From Thermoleptolyngbya sichuanensis A183 (lineage in GTDB: Bacteria > Cyanobacteriota > Cyanobacteriia > Elainellales > Elainellaceae): a stretch of DNA of 64,000 nucleotides. The DNA lies in contig NZ_CP053661.1 of NCBI RefSeq assembly GCF_013177315.1, forward strand, positions 1,674,001 to 1,738,000, written 5' to 3'. A program made the position numbers and the translations under genes. The notes beneath the pieces are model-generated. The model was not told where the DNA came from. It did no database searches and saw only the letters and a program-made list of their open reading frames with translations. This document shows positions 20,497-28,100 of this stretch, piece by piece; position 1 is the stretch's first letter; each line of letters starts with the position of its first letter.

Positions 20497-20840
20497 AGGG
20501 GCTGGGGCTGGCAGGCGAAACCACAGGCGAAACCATTCTTAATATTCTACCGCTCCTGGACGGGCGCACGGCTGATTCACCGGAGCGATTCAGAGAATCT
20601 GCTGAGAACGATTTGCAACGCTTGTCCATCCTAGCGCGATCGCCCGTATTAGTACATAAGCTCGCCAACGCAACCATCCCCAAGGCATCCGCTGGATTAA
20701 GGGCCACCGTAAGATTGAACAGGTAGGGAGCAAATAGCGCGATACAAAACGGTTTGCCCCCATTCCAAGCGCTTCTTGGTTGGCAATAAGTTTGCAGAAA
20801 CCCTAGAATTGCGGATGTAAAACATCATGAAGCGCAGACT
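20497..20840. other. Intergenic region between divergent uvrA and PHP gene
   Basis: No gene is visible. It holds an 11-bp direct duplication (AGGCGAAACCA) just upstream of uvrA and presumably both promoters. No operator could be defined by eye. Confidence 0.5.
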
Positions 20841-21569
20841 ATGGCGGTTAGTCTCACCCAAGGGGTGAATGCTCAGTCCTCAGGGGCACAGGATGCTGCA
20901 TCGCTGCGGCAGGTGTTTCAAACGATTACAGCCGAAAGCTGTCCCCGGTTTTACAACTTTCATATGCACACGGTTTGCTCGGATGGCAAACTCCAGCCGG
21001 AGCAGCTCATGGAGCAGGCGATCGCCATTGGACTCTCCGGCCTAGCGATTACGGATCACCATTCCACGGGCGGCTATGTTCGAGCGCAGCGGTGGCTGAG
21101 CAGTCTCCAGTCAGCGTGGGTAGACGAGGCGGAGAATCCTGCGTCTAGGCCTCTGCCCCGGTTGTGGGCGGGCATGGAGGTTACGGCGGAACTGCTGGCG
21201 GACGAGGTGCATATCCTCTGCTATGCCTTTGACCCGGCGCATCCAAACTTGCACGTCTATCAGCAGGGGCAGTCGGTAGACGGCGACGCTCGACAGGCCG
21301 GGCGGGTCATTGCTGCGGTTCACCGGGCAGGCGGGCTGGCGGTGCTGGCCCACCCGGCACGATATAAGCGATCGCCCCACGAGTTGATCCCCGCTGCCGC
21401 CGACCTGGGGATTGACGGCATCGAAACCTACTATGCCTACAACAACCCCTCGCCGTGGCAGCCCAGCCCCCGCCAGACCGAAGAAGTGAGGCAACTGGGC
21501 GATCGCCTGGGTCTGCTGCATACCTGCGGCACCGACACCCACGGGCTAGACCTGTTGCAGCGGCTGTAG
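20841..21569 (+). CDS. PHP-domain metal-dependent phosphoesterase
   Basis: A 242-residue PHP domain protein. Metal-binding motifs are visible: FHMHTVCSDGKLQPEQL (first His-x-His and Asp), ITDHHSTGG, GMEVTAE, VLAHPARY and the last CGTDTHGLD. Related enzymes hydrolyse nucleoside 3',5'-bisphosphates or oligoribonucleotides; the exact substrate here is not known. The first 35 residues precede the catalytic core and look flexible. It stands alone, followed by a tandem repeat region. Confidence 0.88.
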   Translation: MAVSLTQGVNAQSSGAQDAASLRQVFQTITAESCPRFYNFHMHTVCSDGKLQPEQLMEQAIAIGLSGLAITDHHSTGGYVRAQRWLSSLQSAWVDEAENPASRPLPRLWAGMEVTAELLADEVHILCYAFDPAHPNLHVYQQGQSVDGDARQAGRVIAAVHRAGGLAVLAHPARYKRSPHELIPAAADLGIDGIETYYAYNNPSPWQPSPRQTEEVRQLGDRLGLLHTCGTDTHGLDLLQRL

Positions 21570-21670
21570 GGCGGGTTGGGCCGATTCTGTTCGAGCGGTT
21601 CGAGAAAATGGCAAAAAAAGACCTCTGGGCGGGGCGATCGCCATGCTTGGGAATGCATTCTCGTTTTGCT

Positions 21671-21763
21671 CAGTACATTGCGAGTACGCACATTGCTGGT
21701 ACGTAAATTGCAAGTACATTGCAAGTACATTGCAAGTGCATTGCGAGTGCATTGCAGGTGCAT
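21671..21763. repeat. 11-bp tandem repeat (GTACATTGCAA type)
   Basis: About eight degenerate, back-to-back units such as GTACATTGCAA and GTGCATTGCGA. There are no unique spacers, so this is not a CRISPR array. Apart from it and the small gene at 21891, no gene is seen between 21570 and 22138. Confidence 0.8.
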
Positions 21764-21890
21764 GGCCGACTACGCCAACCCGCCAGAGATCCGTGAGCCT
21801 ACTGCCATCCAGGAATAAATCCGGAACTAGCGTCACGCGCACTAGGTTACAAATAGAAACACTCCTTCTCAGGAAACACGGGCATCCACG

Positions 21891-22001
21891 CTAGGGCATA
21901 GCGCCGACCTGGGATGTCATCAGTCCTACCATGCCTGCACAGGCGATTGCCAAAAGCAACATAAATCCAAGGGATTGGCCCAGGTGCTTAGAAGTCTGCA
22001 T
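21891..22001 (-). CDS. Small single-helix membrane peptide
   Basis: A 36-residue frame, MQTSKHLGQSLGFMLLLAIA and then CAGMVGLMTSQVGAMP. One transmembrane segment covers nearly the whole C-terminal half. GGAG lies nine bases before the ATG at 22001. A start at 22016 would add five residues. I do not recognise it. Small hydrophobic proteins of this kind occur in photosynthetic and respiratory complexes, but nothing here ties it to one. Confidence 0.4.
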   Translation of the reverse strand: MQTSKHLGQSLGFMLLLAIACAGMVGLMTSQVGAMP

Positions 22002-22138
22002 GGGTGTTTTCTCCATTACATCATTAGAGAATGAAGATAACAGTCTCTTGAGGAGTGAAACGAAAGATGTCGCTAAATTAAAGAAAAGCAACATTTCGCA
22101 ATCTTTAACTCAGTAAATTCCTCCAAGCTCCCCATCTC

Positions 22139-22831
22139 TCATTTCGTCAAGCCATGCTCCAGGGCATAGCGCACCAGTTCCGTGCGGCTATTGGTGCCCG
22201 TTTTGCTAAACAATCGGCTGACGTATTTCTCCACATTGCGGACGCTGGTATCGAGGCGACGAGCAATTTCTTTGTTCATCAGCCCTTCGGCAACCAGTTC
22301 CAGGACGCTCTGCTCGCGGGGCGTAAAGTCGAGGTGAATCGGGGCGGGAGTTTGGGCGATGGTTCCTTTTTGCGACAGCATGGCCCGCAGTTGGGCGATT
22401 TGCTCTTTGATGTCGGCCAGGTCGGTCTTTTCGTCGTCGCCACCCGCACGGGCGATCGCCGATCGACGCTCCAGCAGGCTGGATACGATGGCCACCAGTT
22501 CTTCTGGGTCAAACGGCTTGGGCAAATAGGCATCGCAGCCCGCGTTGTAGCCCTGAATTCGGTCGGAGGTCATGCCCCGTGCTGTCAAAAACACCACGGG
22601 CAGCGTCTCGAAGCGGGGATCTTCCCGCAGTTGCTTGAGAAACTGATAGCCATCGACCTGGGGCATCATGATGTCGGAAATGACCAGATCGGGTAACAGC
22701 TGCTGAACCTTTTCCCAGCCTTCGCGGGCGTTGCTGGCGACTTCTACAACAAAGCCGCTGTCTTCCAGATACGCCTGCACAGCCTGGCGCAATCCAGGTT
22801 CATCATCGACCAGCAGCAGCCGTCCGCTCAT
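22139..22831 (-). CDS. Response regulator with LuxR output domain (Rre1/Ycf29-like)
   Basis: A 230-residue two-domain regulator. The receiver domain has the acidic pair in LLVDDEPGLRQAV, phosphoacceptor Asp in LVISDIMMPQVDGYQF, Thr in FLTARGM and Lys in YLPKPFDPEELVAI. A linker of about 45 residues leads to the HTH LTPREQ-like segment FTPREQSVLELVAEGLMNKE and VRNVEKYVSRLFSKTGTNSR. The sequence most resembles the cyanobacterial Rre1/Ycf29 group, which responds to stress; this assignment is from memory. No kinase gene is adjacent. A small hairpin (TGCCTC/GAGGCA, 22859-22878) lies upstream. Confidence 0.8.
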   Translation of the reverse strand: MSGRLLLVDDEPGLRQAVQAYLEDSGFVVEVASNAREGWEKVQQLLPDLVISDIMMPQVDGYQFLKQLREDPRFETLPVVFLTARGMTSDRIQGYNAGCDAYLPKPFDPEELVAIVSSLLERRSAIARAGGDDEKTDLADIKEQIAQLRAMLSQKGTIAQTPAPIHLDFTPREQSVLELVAEGLMNKEIARRLDTSVRNVEKYVSRLFSKTGTNSRTELVRYALEHGLTK

Positions 22832-22910
22832 GGACGTTCCTCCCCTGTCTCAAGGTATATGCCTCGGTGGACTGAGGCACGATTGTCGTCATCCAAAACT
22901 TTAACAGGAC

Positions 22911-24488
22911 TTACGCATTTCGCGCAGTTTCAGGAAATGGCAGGTCTTTTTGGCAGCCCCCATCGCCAACTGGCGGCTGGGCGGTTTGCACCCATTCCGC
23001 AAGCTGGCGACGGTTCAGCTTGCCCTGGGCGCTGCGGGGAATCCCGTCAGCGGCAATCCAGCGCTTGGGCTGTTTGAAGCGGCTGAGCTTGTCTTGCAGC
23101 GCAGCTTCCAGCCGTGTTGGAGAAACCTGGGAATTGGCGGGAACGTAGAGCGCCGTCACCACTTCCCCCCAGTGGCGATCGCCCACCCCCACCACCGCCA
23201 CATCCTGCACCAGCCCCGTCGCCCGAATCGCCGCCTCTACCTCGGCGGGAAACACGTTTTCGCCGCCCGTGATAATCTTGTCGCTGCTGCGGCCAGCAAT
23301 GTGCAGCCGTCCTGCCCCATCCAGCCAGCCCAGATCATCGGTCGCAAACTGGCCGCCAAAATCTGGCGCTCCCCAATAGCCCCGCGCCAGCGAAGCCGCC
23401 CGAATTTGAATTCGCCCCACTTCTCCCGCAGGCAGCGGCGTTCCGGCTGCGTCCACAATGTCCACCAGCGCATGGGGCAGCACCCGCCCGCAGCCCGGTT
23501 CCCCCGCTAGAAATTCCGCTGGCCGCTGGGTGGCAATTTGCGAGGCAGTTTCGGTCATGCCGTAGGTGGGGGCGAGGCGGAGGCCCTGCTGTCGTGCCTG
23601 GATGAGCAGGTCGTCCCAGGCCGGCGCACCGCCCAGCAGGATCGTGTGAACCCGTCGCAGCCAGTCTACGCCCGCTGGCGAGTCGAGCAGCCGCTGGAGC
23701 TGGGTGGGGACGAGGGAGAGGAAAAAACGGTCGGGGGCGATCGCCGGAAAGTCTCCCGCTTCCAGCGCCTTGAAGGAATGCAGCGCCAGTTGCCCACCCG
23801 ACACCGCGCTCCGCAACGCCTGCATCAGCCCGCTGACGTGATACAGCGGTAGCACACAGCAGCAGTTCACCGGCCCGCTGGCGAGTTCTGGCTGAAAAAA
23901 CTGGCGAAAGCCCCGGACAGCGGCAAGAAGCGTGTCTCCCGTATGGTGAGTAAAGCGAAGCTGTCCAGAGGAGCCGCCTGTAGGAATGAGGAGATCCGGA
24001 GGCTCTGCCGCCCTCCCTTTTTGTTCTTCGTTCTTCGTTCTTCCCTCACCCGCAGAAGTAGGGAGAGCCGGAGCCTGTACCGGATCAAGAAGGAGCACGG
24101 GATAGGGAGCGGTGGGGGTGAGAATGACCAAAGGGGACAGGTGGTGGTGGAGTTGATACCATTCCTGCACGCCCCAGGCGGGATTGCCGAGGGCGATCGC
24201 CCATCCCTCTAGGCACTCCGACAAAATTGCCGCACAAAGGCTGGCCAGAAAGTTCAGCGGGTCGGGTTCGGCAATCAGCAGCGTCGCCGGGGGGCGCGTT
24301 TCCCAGGGAGCTAGGGGGTGGGCGATGTGGCTCCGCAGCGCTGGGATGATTCCCATAGAGATCGCTTCGCGAATCGCCGTCTGGCGGGTCTGAACCTGCT
24401 GGGCAAAGGCGGCAGGATCGATGCCAACCAGCCAGGGTCGATGCAGGCAGGCGGCTAGGCAATTGCGGAGGCAGTCAGAGTTTGCCAT
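22911..24488 (-). CDS. menE: o-Succinylbenzoate-CoA ligase
   Basis: A 525-residue ANL-superfamily ligase activating o-succinylbenzoate in phylloquinone/menaquinone synthesis. The AMP-binding loop is IPTGGSSGQLRFT; the core motifs APTYGMTETAS and the segment DDLGWLDGAGRLHIAGRSSDKIITGGENVFP follow; the final catalytic Lys region is PRSAQGKLNR. Its start overlaps the end of menC by 34 bp, so the two are translationally coupled. Residues 147-158 (GEGRTKNEEQKG) are encoded by the short tandem repeat that elsewhere is intergenic, giving an in-frame, charged insertion just before the P-loop. Confidence 0.88.
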   Translation of the reverse strand: MANSDCLRNCLAACLHRPWLVGIDPAAFAQQVQTRQTAIREAISMGIIPALRSHIAHPLAPWETRPPATLLIAEPDPLNFLASLCAAILSECLEGWAIALGNPAWGVQEWYQLHHHLSPLVILTPTAPYPVLLLDPVQAPALPTSAGEGRTKNEEQKGRAAEPPDLLIPTGGSSGQLRFTHHTGDTLLAAVRGFRQFFQPELASGPVNCCCVLPLYHVSGLMQALRSAVSGGQLALHSFKALEAGDFPAIAPDRFFLSLVPTQLQRLLDSPAGVDWLRRVHTILLGGAPAWDDLLIQARQQGLRLAPTYGMTETASQIATQRPAEFLAGEPGCGRVLPHALVDIVDAAGTPLPAGEVGRIQIRAASLARGYWGAPDFGGQFATDDLGWLDGAGRLHIAGRSSDKIITGGENVFPAEVEAAIRATGLVQDVAVVGVGDRHWGEVVTALYVPANSQVSPTRLEAALQDKLSRFKQPKRWIAADGIPRSAQGKLNRRQLAEWVQTAQPPVGDGGCQKDLPFPETARNA

Positions 24489-25459
24489 AGGGCGGCGGCG
24501 GAATCTTGCTCAAACGCAGGGTCGCAAAACCAGTGGGCCACGCCATACCCCAGAGCGCGATCGGGTCGGTTCCCCGAATTCTCTGGTTGCACCAGATGCG
24601 CCTGGATGTAGCGGCGGGCCACGGCAGTTTCCAGCGCAGACGACCAGACGATATCGACTGGGTGCTGCTGGCAAAAGGCGCGAAGCTGGCTGGGAAACCC
24701 GGCGATCGCTGCTTTAATCACCACCACCCCGCGCCAGCCCCGCTGCCAGCAGGTGCGGAGCTGGGCCAGCGTGGCAACAGACTCATCCAGCGCCAGGGAC
24801 GTGGGAAAGCGCTCGGCCAGCTTCAGCATCGCGTCAAACTGGGACGGTGCGAGGGGCTGCTCCAAAAATTCTACCTGGGGATGGACCGCGCATTGTTCCA
24901 ACCAGCGGCAGGCCGTGTCCCAATCCAGCCCGCCGTTGGCATCCAGCCGCAGCCTTGCCCTGGGCGGAAGCTGCCCGACCAGTTCGGCAAATGCGGCCTG
25001 TTCGGCTGCCAACTCGCCCACACCGATTTTCTGCTTGAAGGTGCGGTGTCCCCGATCCCAAAGCGGCTTCCAGGCAGAAATTGCCCCCTCCCCCGCAGGC
25101 AGCAGGGCGCTGAGGTGGGGCGGCTCCCAGTCGGGCAGGTCAGACTTTCTGGGGTCATGCTGCATCAGCGAGTCCCAGGCAGATTCCAGCCCAAACTGGC
25201 CCGCTGGCAGCGTGGGGGCGATCGCCCGGATATCCGCCAGATCCAGGAATTCGGGAAGCGACTGGCAGAGGGCGATCGCCGCCTCCAGCGTTTCGCTGCC
25301 AAACCAGGGCAGGGGCGCAATCTCGCCGTACCCCGTCCGCCCCGCTGCGTCCGTCAGCTTCACCAAAATTCCCCGCCGCTCGCTCCAGACTCCGTGGGCA
25401 GTCATGAGCGGTCGTCGAAATGCCCGTCGATACTCCCGAAATTCTGCCCGCACGCCCAT
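24455..25459 (-). CDS. menC: o-Succinylbenzoate synthase
   Basis: A 334-residue enolase-superfamily enzyme that dehydrates SHCHC to o-succinylbenzoate. The barrel motifs are visible: FKQKIGVG (catalytic Lys), RLRLDANGGLD (metal Asp), VEFLEQPL (metal Glu), ALDESV (metal Asp) and GVVVIKAAI (second Lys). The length is typical. First gene of a menC-menE operon on the minus strand. Confidence 0.93.
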   Translation of the reverse strand: MGVRAEFREYRRAFRRPLMTAHGVWSERRGILVKLTDAAGRTGYGEIAPLPWFGSETLEAAIALCQSLPEFLDLADIRAIAPTLPAGQFGLESAWDSLMQHDPRKSDLPDWEPPHLSALLPAGEGAISAWKPLWDRGHRTFKQKIGVGELAAEQAAFAELVGQLPPRARLRLDANGGLDWDTACRWLEQCAVHPQVEFLEQPLAPSQFDAMLKLAERFPTSLALDESVATLAQLRTCWQRGWRGVVVIKAAIAGFPSQLRAFCQQHPVDIVWSSALETAVARRYIQAHLVQPENSGNRPDRALGYGVAHWFCDPAFEQDSAAALWQTLTASAIA

Positions 25460-25592
25460 GATTGCACCCCGCCCGATCGTCCTGAGATATCGCCCTAGAG
25501 ATATAGAAATTGTGAAGCGGCGGACGGCAAATTAAGGCAAATAAAAAGTTTTTGATTCGGTATAGAACGAGTGAACTATGATGTTAGCATCT

Positions 25593-25606
25593 AGTATAAA
25601 TAAACT
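25593..25606. promoter_or_regulatory. Possible LexA operator upstream of lexA
   Basis: AGTATAAATAAACT matches 11 of 14 positions of the cyanobacterial LexA box AGTACWNWTGTACT, including both AGT/ACT arms. It sits 10 bp before the lexA ATG, where autoregulation would be expected. The spacing fits, but the sequence is AT-rich and could match by chance. Confidence 0.4.
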
Positions 25607-25615
25607 ATTGCAGCC

Positions 25616-26497
25616 ATGCCTACGGCCAAGCCACCCACCGCCAAACGGTCTACAGTCAGGCAATCCACCCGCCAGTCTATCCCCAAGCCGCTGACCGTCA
25701 AGCAGCAGCGATGCCTGGATTGGGTGACGGGATTCATCCAGCAGCAGGGCATTTCGCCAACCTATGAGGAAATTCGGGTCGGGCTGAGCTATCGCTCTAA
25801 AGACCCCGTGCGATCGCTCCTCAATGCTCTGTGCCACAAAGGCTACATTACCCGCAAGCCCCACAAAGCCCGCGCCATTCAGGTGGTTCAGTCGAGCCAG
25901 GTGAACGGGGCAAAAACCGGGCGACATCGCTCCGCACAGCCAGCGCCAACGCTCCAGCTTGTTCCCGCCGAGGCAATGGGCACGGGTTCGACCGTCGAGG
26001 CTGTGCCAGAGACATCCGCCACTTCTCCCTGGGCAGCGCTAGAGCAGGCTTCGCCCAAATCCAGGAGTCGGCGCAAGCTACCCCAGGGCATTCCCCTCCT
26101 AGGCGGCATCGCAGCCCACAGCCCCAAGACCACCTTTGTAGACGAGCCAGAAATTTATCTGCCGCTGGAACTGTTTCCTAACCTGGCGCGGCGATCGCCC
26201 TACGACTTGTCCCAGTTGTTTGCCCTGCGCGTTCAGGGCGACAGCATGATCGAATCCCACATTTTGGACGGCGACGTAATCTTGCTGCGGCGCAACCCAG
26301 ACCCGGCTTCGCTGAAAAATGGGGCGATCGTTGCGGCCCGCGTAGGCGATGCAGCGACGCTGAAACACTACCTCCGATCGGAAACAACGGTAACACTCCA
26401 GCCCGCCAACGCCGCCTACCAGCCAACCGTGTTTGACGTGGAAGAAGTGGACGTACAGGGCGTGTATACCGGAATTTTGGTGCGCGGCGTGGTTTGA
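25616..26497 (+). CDS. lexA: LexA-family repressor with non-canonical cleavage site
   Basis: A 293-residue protein: winged-helix domain (about 27-90; LTVKQQRCLDWVTGFIQQQG), a long Ala/Ser/Pro-rich linker (95-152) and an S24 peptidase fold. The serine nucleophile (Ser210, QGDSMIES) and lysine base (Lys250, ATLKHYLR) are both present. The bond normally cut, Ala-Gly in VAAGEP, reads IAAHSP (165-170), so Gly is replaced by His. Cyanobacterial LexA proteins often control carbon or redox genes instead of a classic SOS response, which fits. It is longer than typical LexA (about 200) because of an N-terminal tail and the linker. Confidence 0.88.
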   Translation: MPTAKPPTAKRSTVRQSTRQSIPKPLTVKQQRCLDWVTGFIQQQGISPTYEEIRVGLSYRSKDPVRSLLNALCHKGYITRKPHKARAIQVVQSSQVNGAKTGRHRSAQPAPTLQLVPAEAMGTGSTVEAVPETSATSPWAALEQASPKSRSRRKLPQGIPLLGGIAAHSPKTTFVDEPEIYLPLELFPNLARRSPYDLSQLFALRVQGDSMIESHILDGDVILLRRNPDPASLKNGAIVAARVGDAATLKHYLRSETTVTLQPANAAYQPTVFDVEEVDVQGVYTGILVRGVV

Positions 26498-26763
26498 GGT
26501 CGGTTGATTTTGGATTTGCGGTTTTGGATAGCTCATCCAGCATTCATCGGGCTTTCAGCCATTTCATTCGCAGCGTTACTTCGGAGAGATATAGGGCTGG
26601 TAGCGCTGGAGTGCGGTTCAAGTTGGCAAGCTTGAAGCATGGAATAGCTGAGGTATGGCTGAGGTGTAGCTAAAAATCGCTGCGATGCGGCTCGAAACCC
26701 GTCCTAGAATCAGGATGATGTAATTGCGCGATTCCTGTAGGGATCGCCTCGCGAATTGCCCCT

Positions 26764-27123
26764 ATGCTGACTCGATTCTTGCACGCGGCGCTGTTGGTGT
26801 CGGATTTGGACAAAGCAGAACAGTTCTATGGCACCGTGCTGGGATTGACCAAAATCGATCGACCCTTGAAATATCCCGGAGCCTGGTATCAGCTAGGCGA
26901 GGTGCAGATTCACCTGATGGCCGATCCGCGCACTCAGGTCTCGCTGACGGAGGCGGAAAAGTGGGGCTGGAATCCCCATTTGGCGATCGCCACTCCTGAC
27001 CTGGATGCCATGAAAACGCGGCTGGTTGAACATGGCTATCCCGTGCAGATGAGCGCATCGGGTCGTCCCGCCCTGTTTACCCGCGACCCGGACGGCAACG
27101 TGCTGGAGATTGGGCAGGTCTAG
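26764..27123 (+). CDS. VOC-family (glyoxalase/dioxygenase fold) protein
   Basis: A 119-residue single-domain vicinal-oxygen-chelate protein with two beta-alpha-beta-beta-beta modules. Potential metal ligands are His8 (RFLHAALLVSD), His50 (VQIHLMADP), His72 (WNPHLAIATPDLD) and Glu115 (DPDGNVLEIGQV). The substrate cannot be told; the family includes glyoxalases, dioxygenases and resistance proteins. It precedes ureD by 28 bp on the same strand. A 9-10-bp duplication (CTAGGAG) covers its stop codon. Confidence 0.85.
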   Translation: MLTRFLHAALLVSDLDKAEQFYGTVLGLTKIDRPLKYPGAWYQLGEVQIHLMADPRTQVSLTEAEKWGWNPHLAIATPDLDAMKTRLVEHGYPVQMSASGRPALFTRDPDGNVLEIGQV

Positions 27124-27151
27124 GAGAGGCTAGGAGCGGAGTGACGGCGTA

Positions 27152-28009
27152 ATGGGAGCGGACGGGGCGGGCTGGCAGGGGCGCTTGGAACTGGATTTTG
27201 TGGCGCGGGCGGGCGGAACGCAGCTTGGCCGCAGCTTTGTGCAGGCTCCGATGAAGGTGCAGCGGCCGTTCTTCCCAGAGGGCGATCGCGTCTGTCATGT
27301 GGTCACGCTGCACACGGCGGGTGGTGTGGTGGGGGGCGATCGCCTATCCGCGAAAATTCACCTGGCCCCCAAAGCCCATGCCCTTTGCACCACGGCCACC
27401 GCAGGCAAGATTTACCGCAGCAACGGCCAGGTCGCCGAGCAAGCAACCCACATCCACATTGCAGCAGGCGGCTATTTAGAATGGCTGCCCCAGGAAACCA
27501 TCGTGTTCGACGGGGCTGACTATCGGCAGCGGCTGCGGGTAGATCTAGACGAAGACGCACTGTGGCTAGGCTGGGAGATGACTCGGCTGGGACGCACGGC
27601 GCGGGGCGAAGGGTTTGCTAGCGGCCAATGGCGATCGCACACCGAAGTCTGGAAAGACGGCAGACTGCTCTGGGTCGATCCGCAGCAGATCCTCGGCGGA
27701 GCTGCCCCGCTGAGCAGTCCCCACGGACTGAACCATTGCCCCGTCGTCGCCAGTTTCGCCATCCTCGGCCAGCCCGTTGCTCAACTTTCTGCCGATCTGC
27801 TCCCCCAAACCCGCCAATTCATCCCTACCGCAGCTTCCTCTAGCCCCCTCCCATTCCTCCAATACGCCGCTACCCGCCTCCAATCCGGCCTCCTCTACCG
27901 CTATCGCGGCCACTCCACCCTAGAGGCCCGCCGCTGGTTTATTCAGATCTGGCATCTGCTGCGGCCGGCGCTGGTCGATCGGCCCGGATATCTTCCCCGC
28001 GTCTGGTAA
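27152..28009 (+). CDS. ureD: Urease accessory protein UreD
   Basis: A 285-residue UreD, the scaffold that with UreF and UreG loads nickel into urease. Typical features are KVQRPFFPEG, LHTAGGVVGGDRL, TATAGKIYRSNG and LPQETIVFDGA. No other urease gene is in the window, so ureD is either separated from ureABC/EFG or a leftover. Its stop codon lies in a 15-16-bp tandem repeat (TCTGGATAATCGGGC units, 28004-28047). Confidence 0.92.
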   Translation: MGADGAGWQGRLELDFVARAGGTQLGRSFVQAPMKVQRPFFPEGDRVCHVVTLHTAGGVVGGDRLSAKIHLAPKAHALCTTATAGKIYRSNGQVAEQATHIHIAAGGYLEWLPQETIVFDGADYRQRLRVDLDEDALWLGWEMTRLGRTARGEGFASGQWRSHTEVWKDGRLLWVDPQQILGGAAPLSSPHGLNHCPVVASFAILGQPVAQLSADLLPQTRQFIPTAASSSPLPFLQYAATRLQSGLLYRYRGHSTLEARRWFIQIWHLLRPALVDRPGYLPRVW

Positions 28010-28100
28010 TCGGGCATCTGGATAATCGAGCATCTGGATAATCGGGCAAACCAGGTGGGAATACTGCTGTTCATGAGGGTGTATCAAACAGCGAAAATTT

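Noticed and set aside
21671-21763. 11-bp repeats resembling iterons or an origin
   Set aside because: The units are degenerate, with no dnaA boxes or replication genes nearby; better explained as a simple tandem repeat.
24506-25498. 330-codon open frame antisense to menC
   Set aside because: Arg/Pro/Gly-rich shadow of MenC; MenC has all active-site motifs on the other strand.
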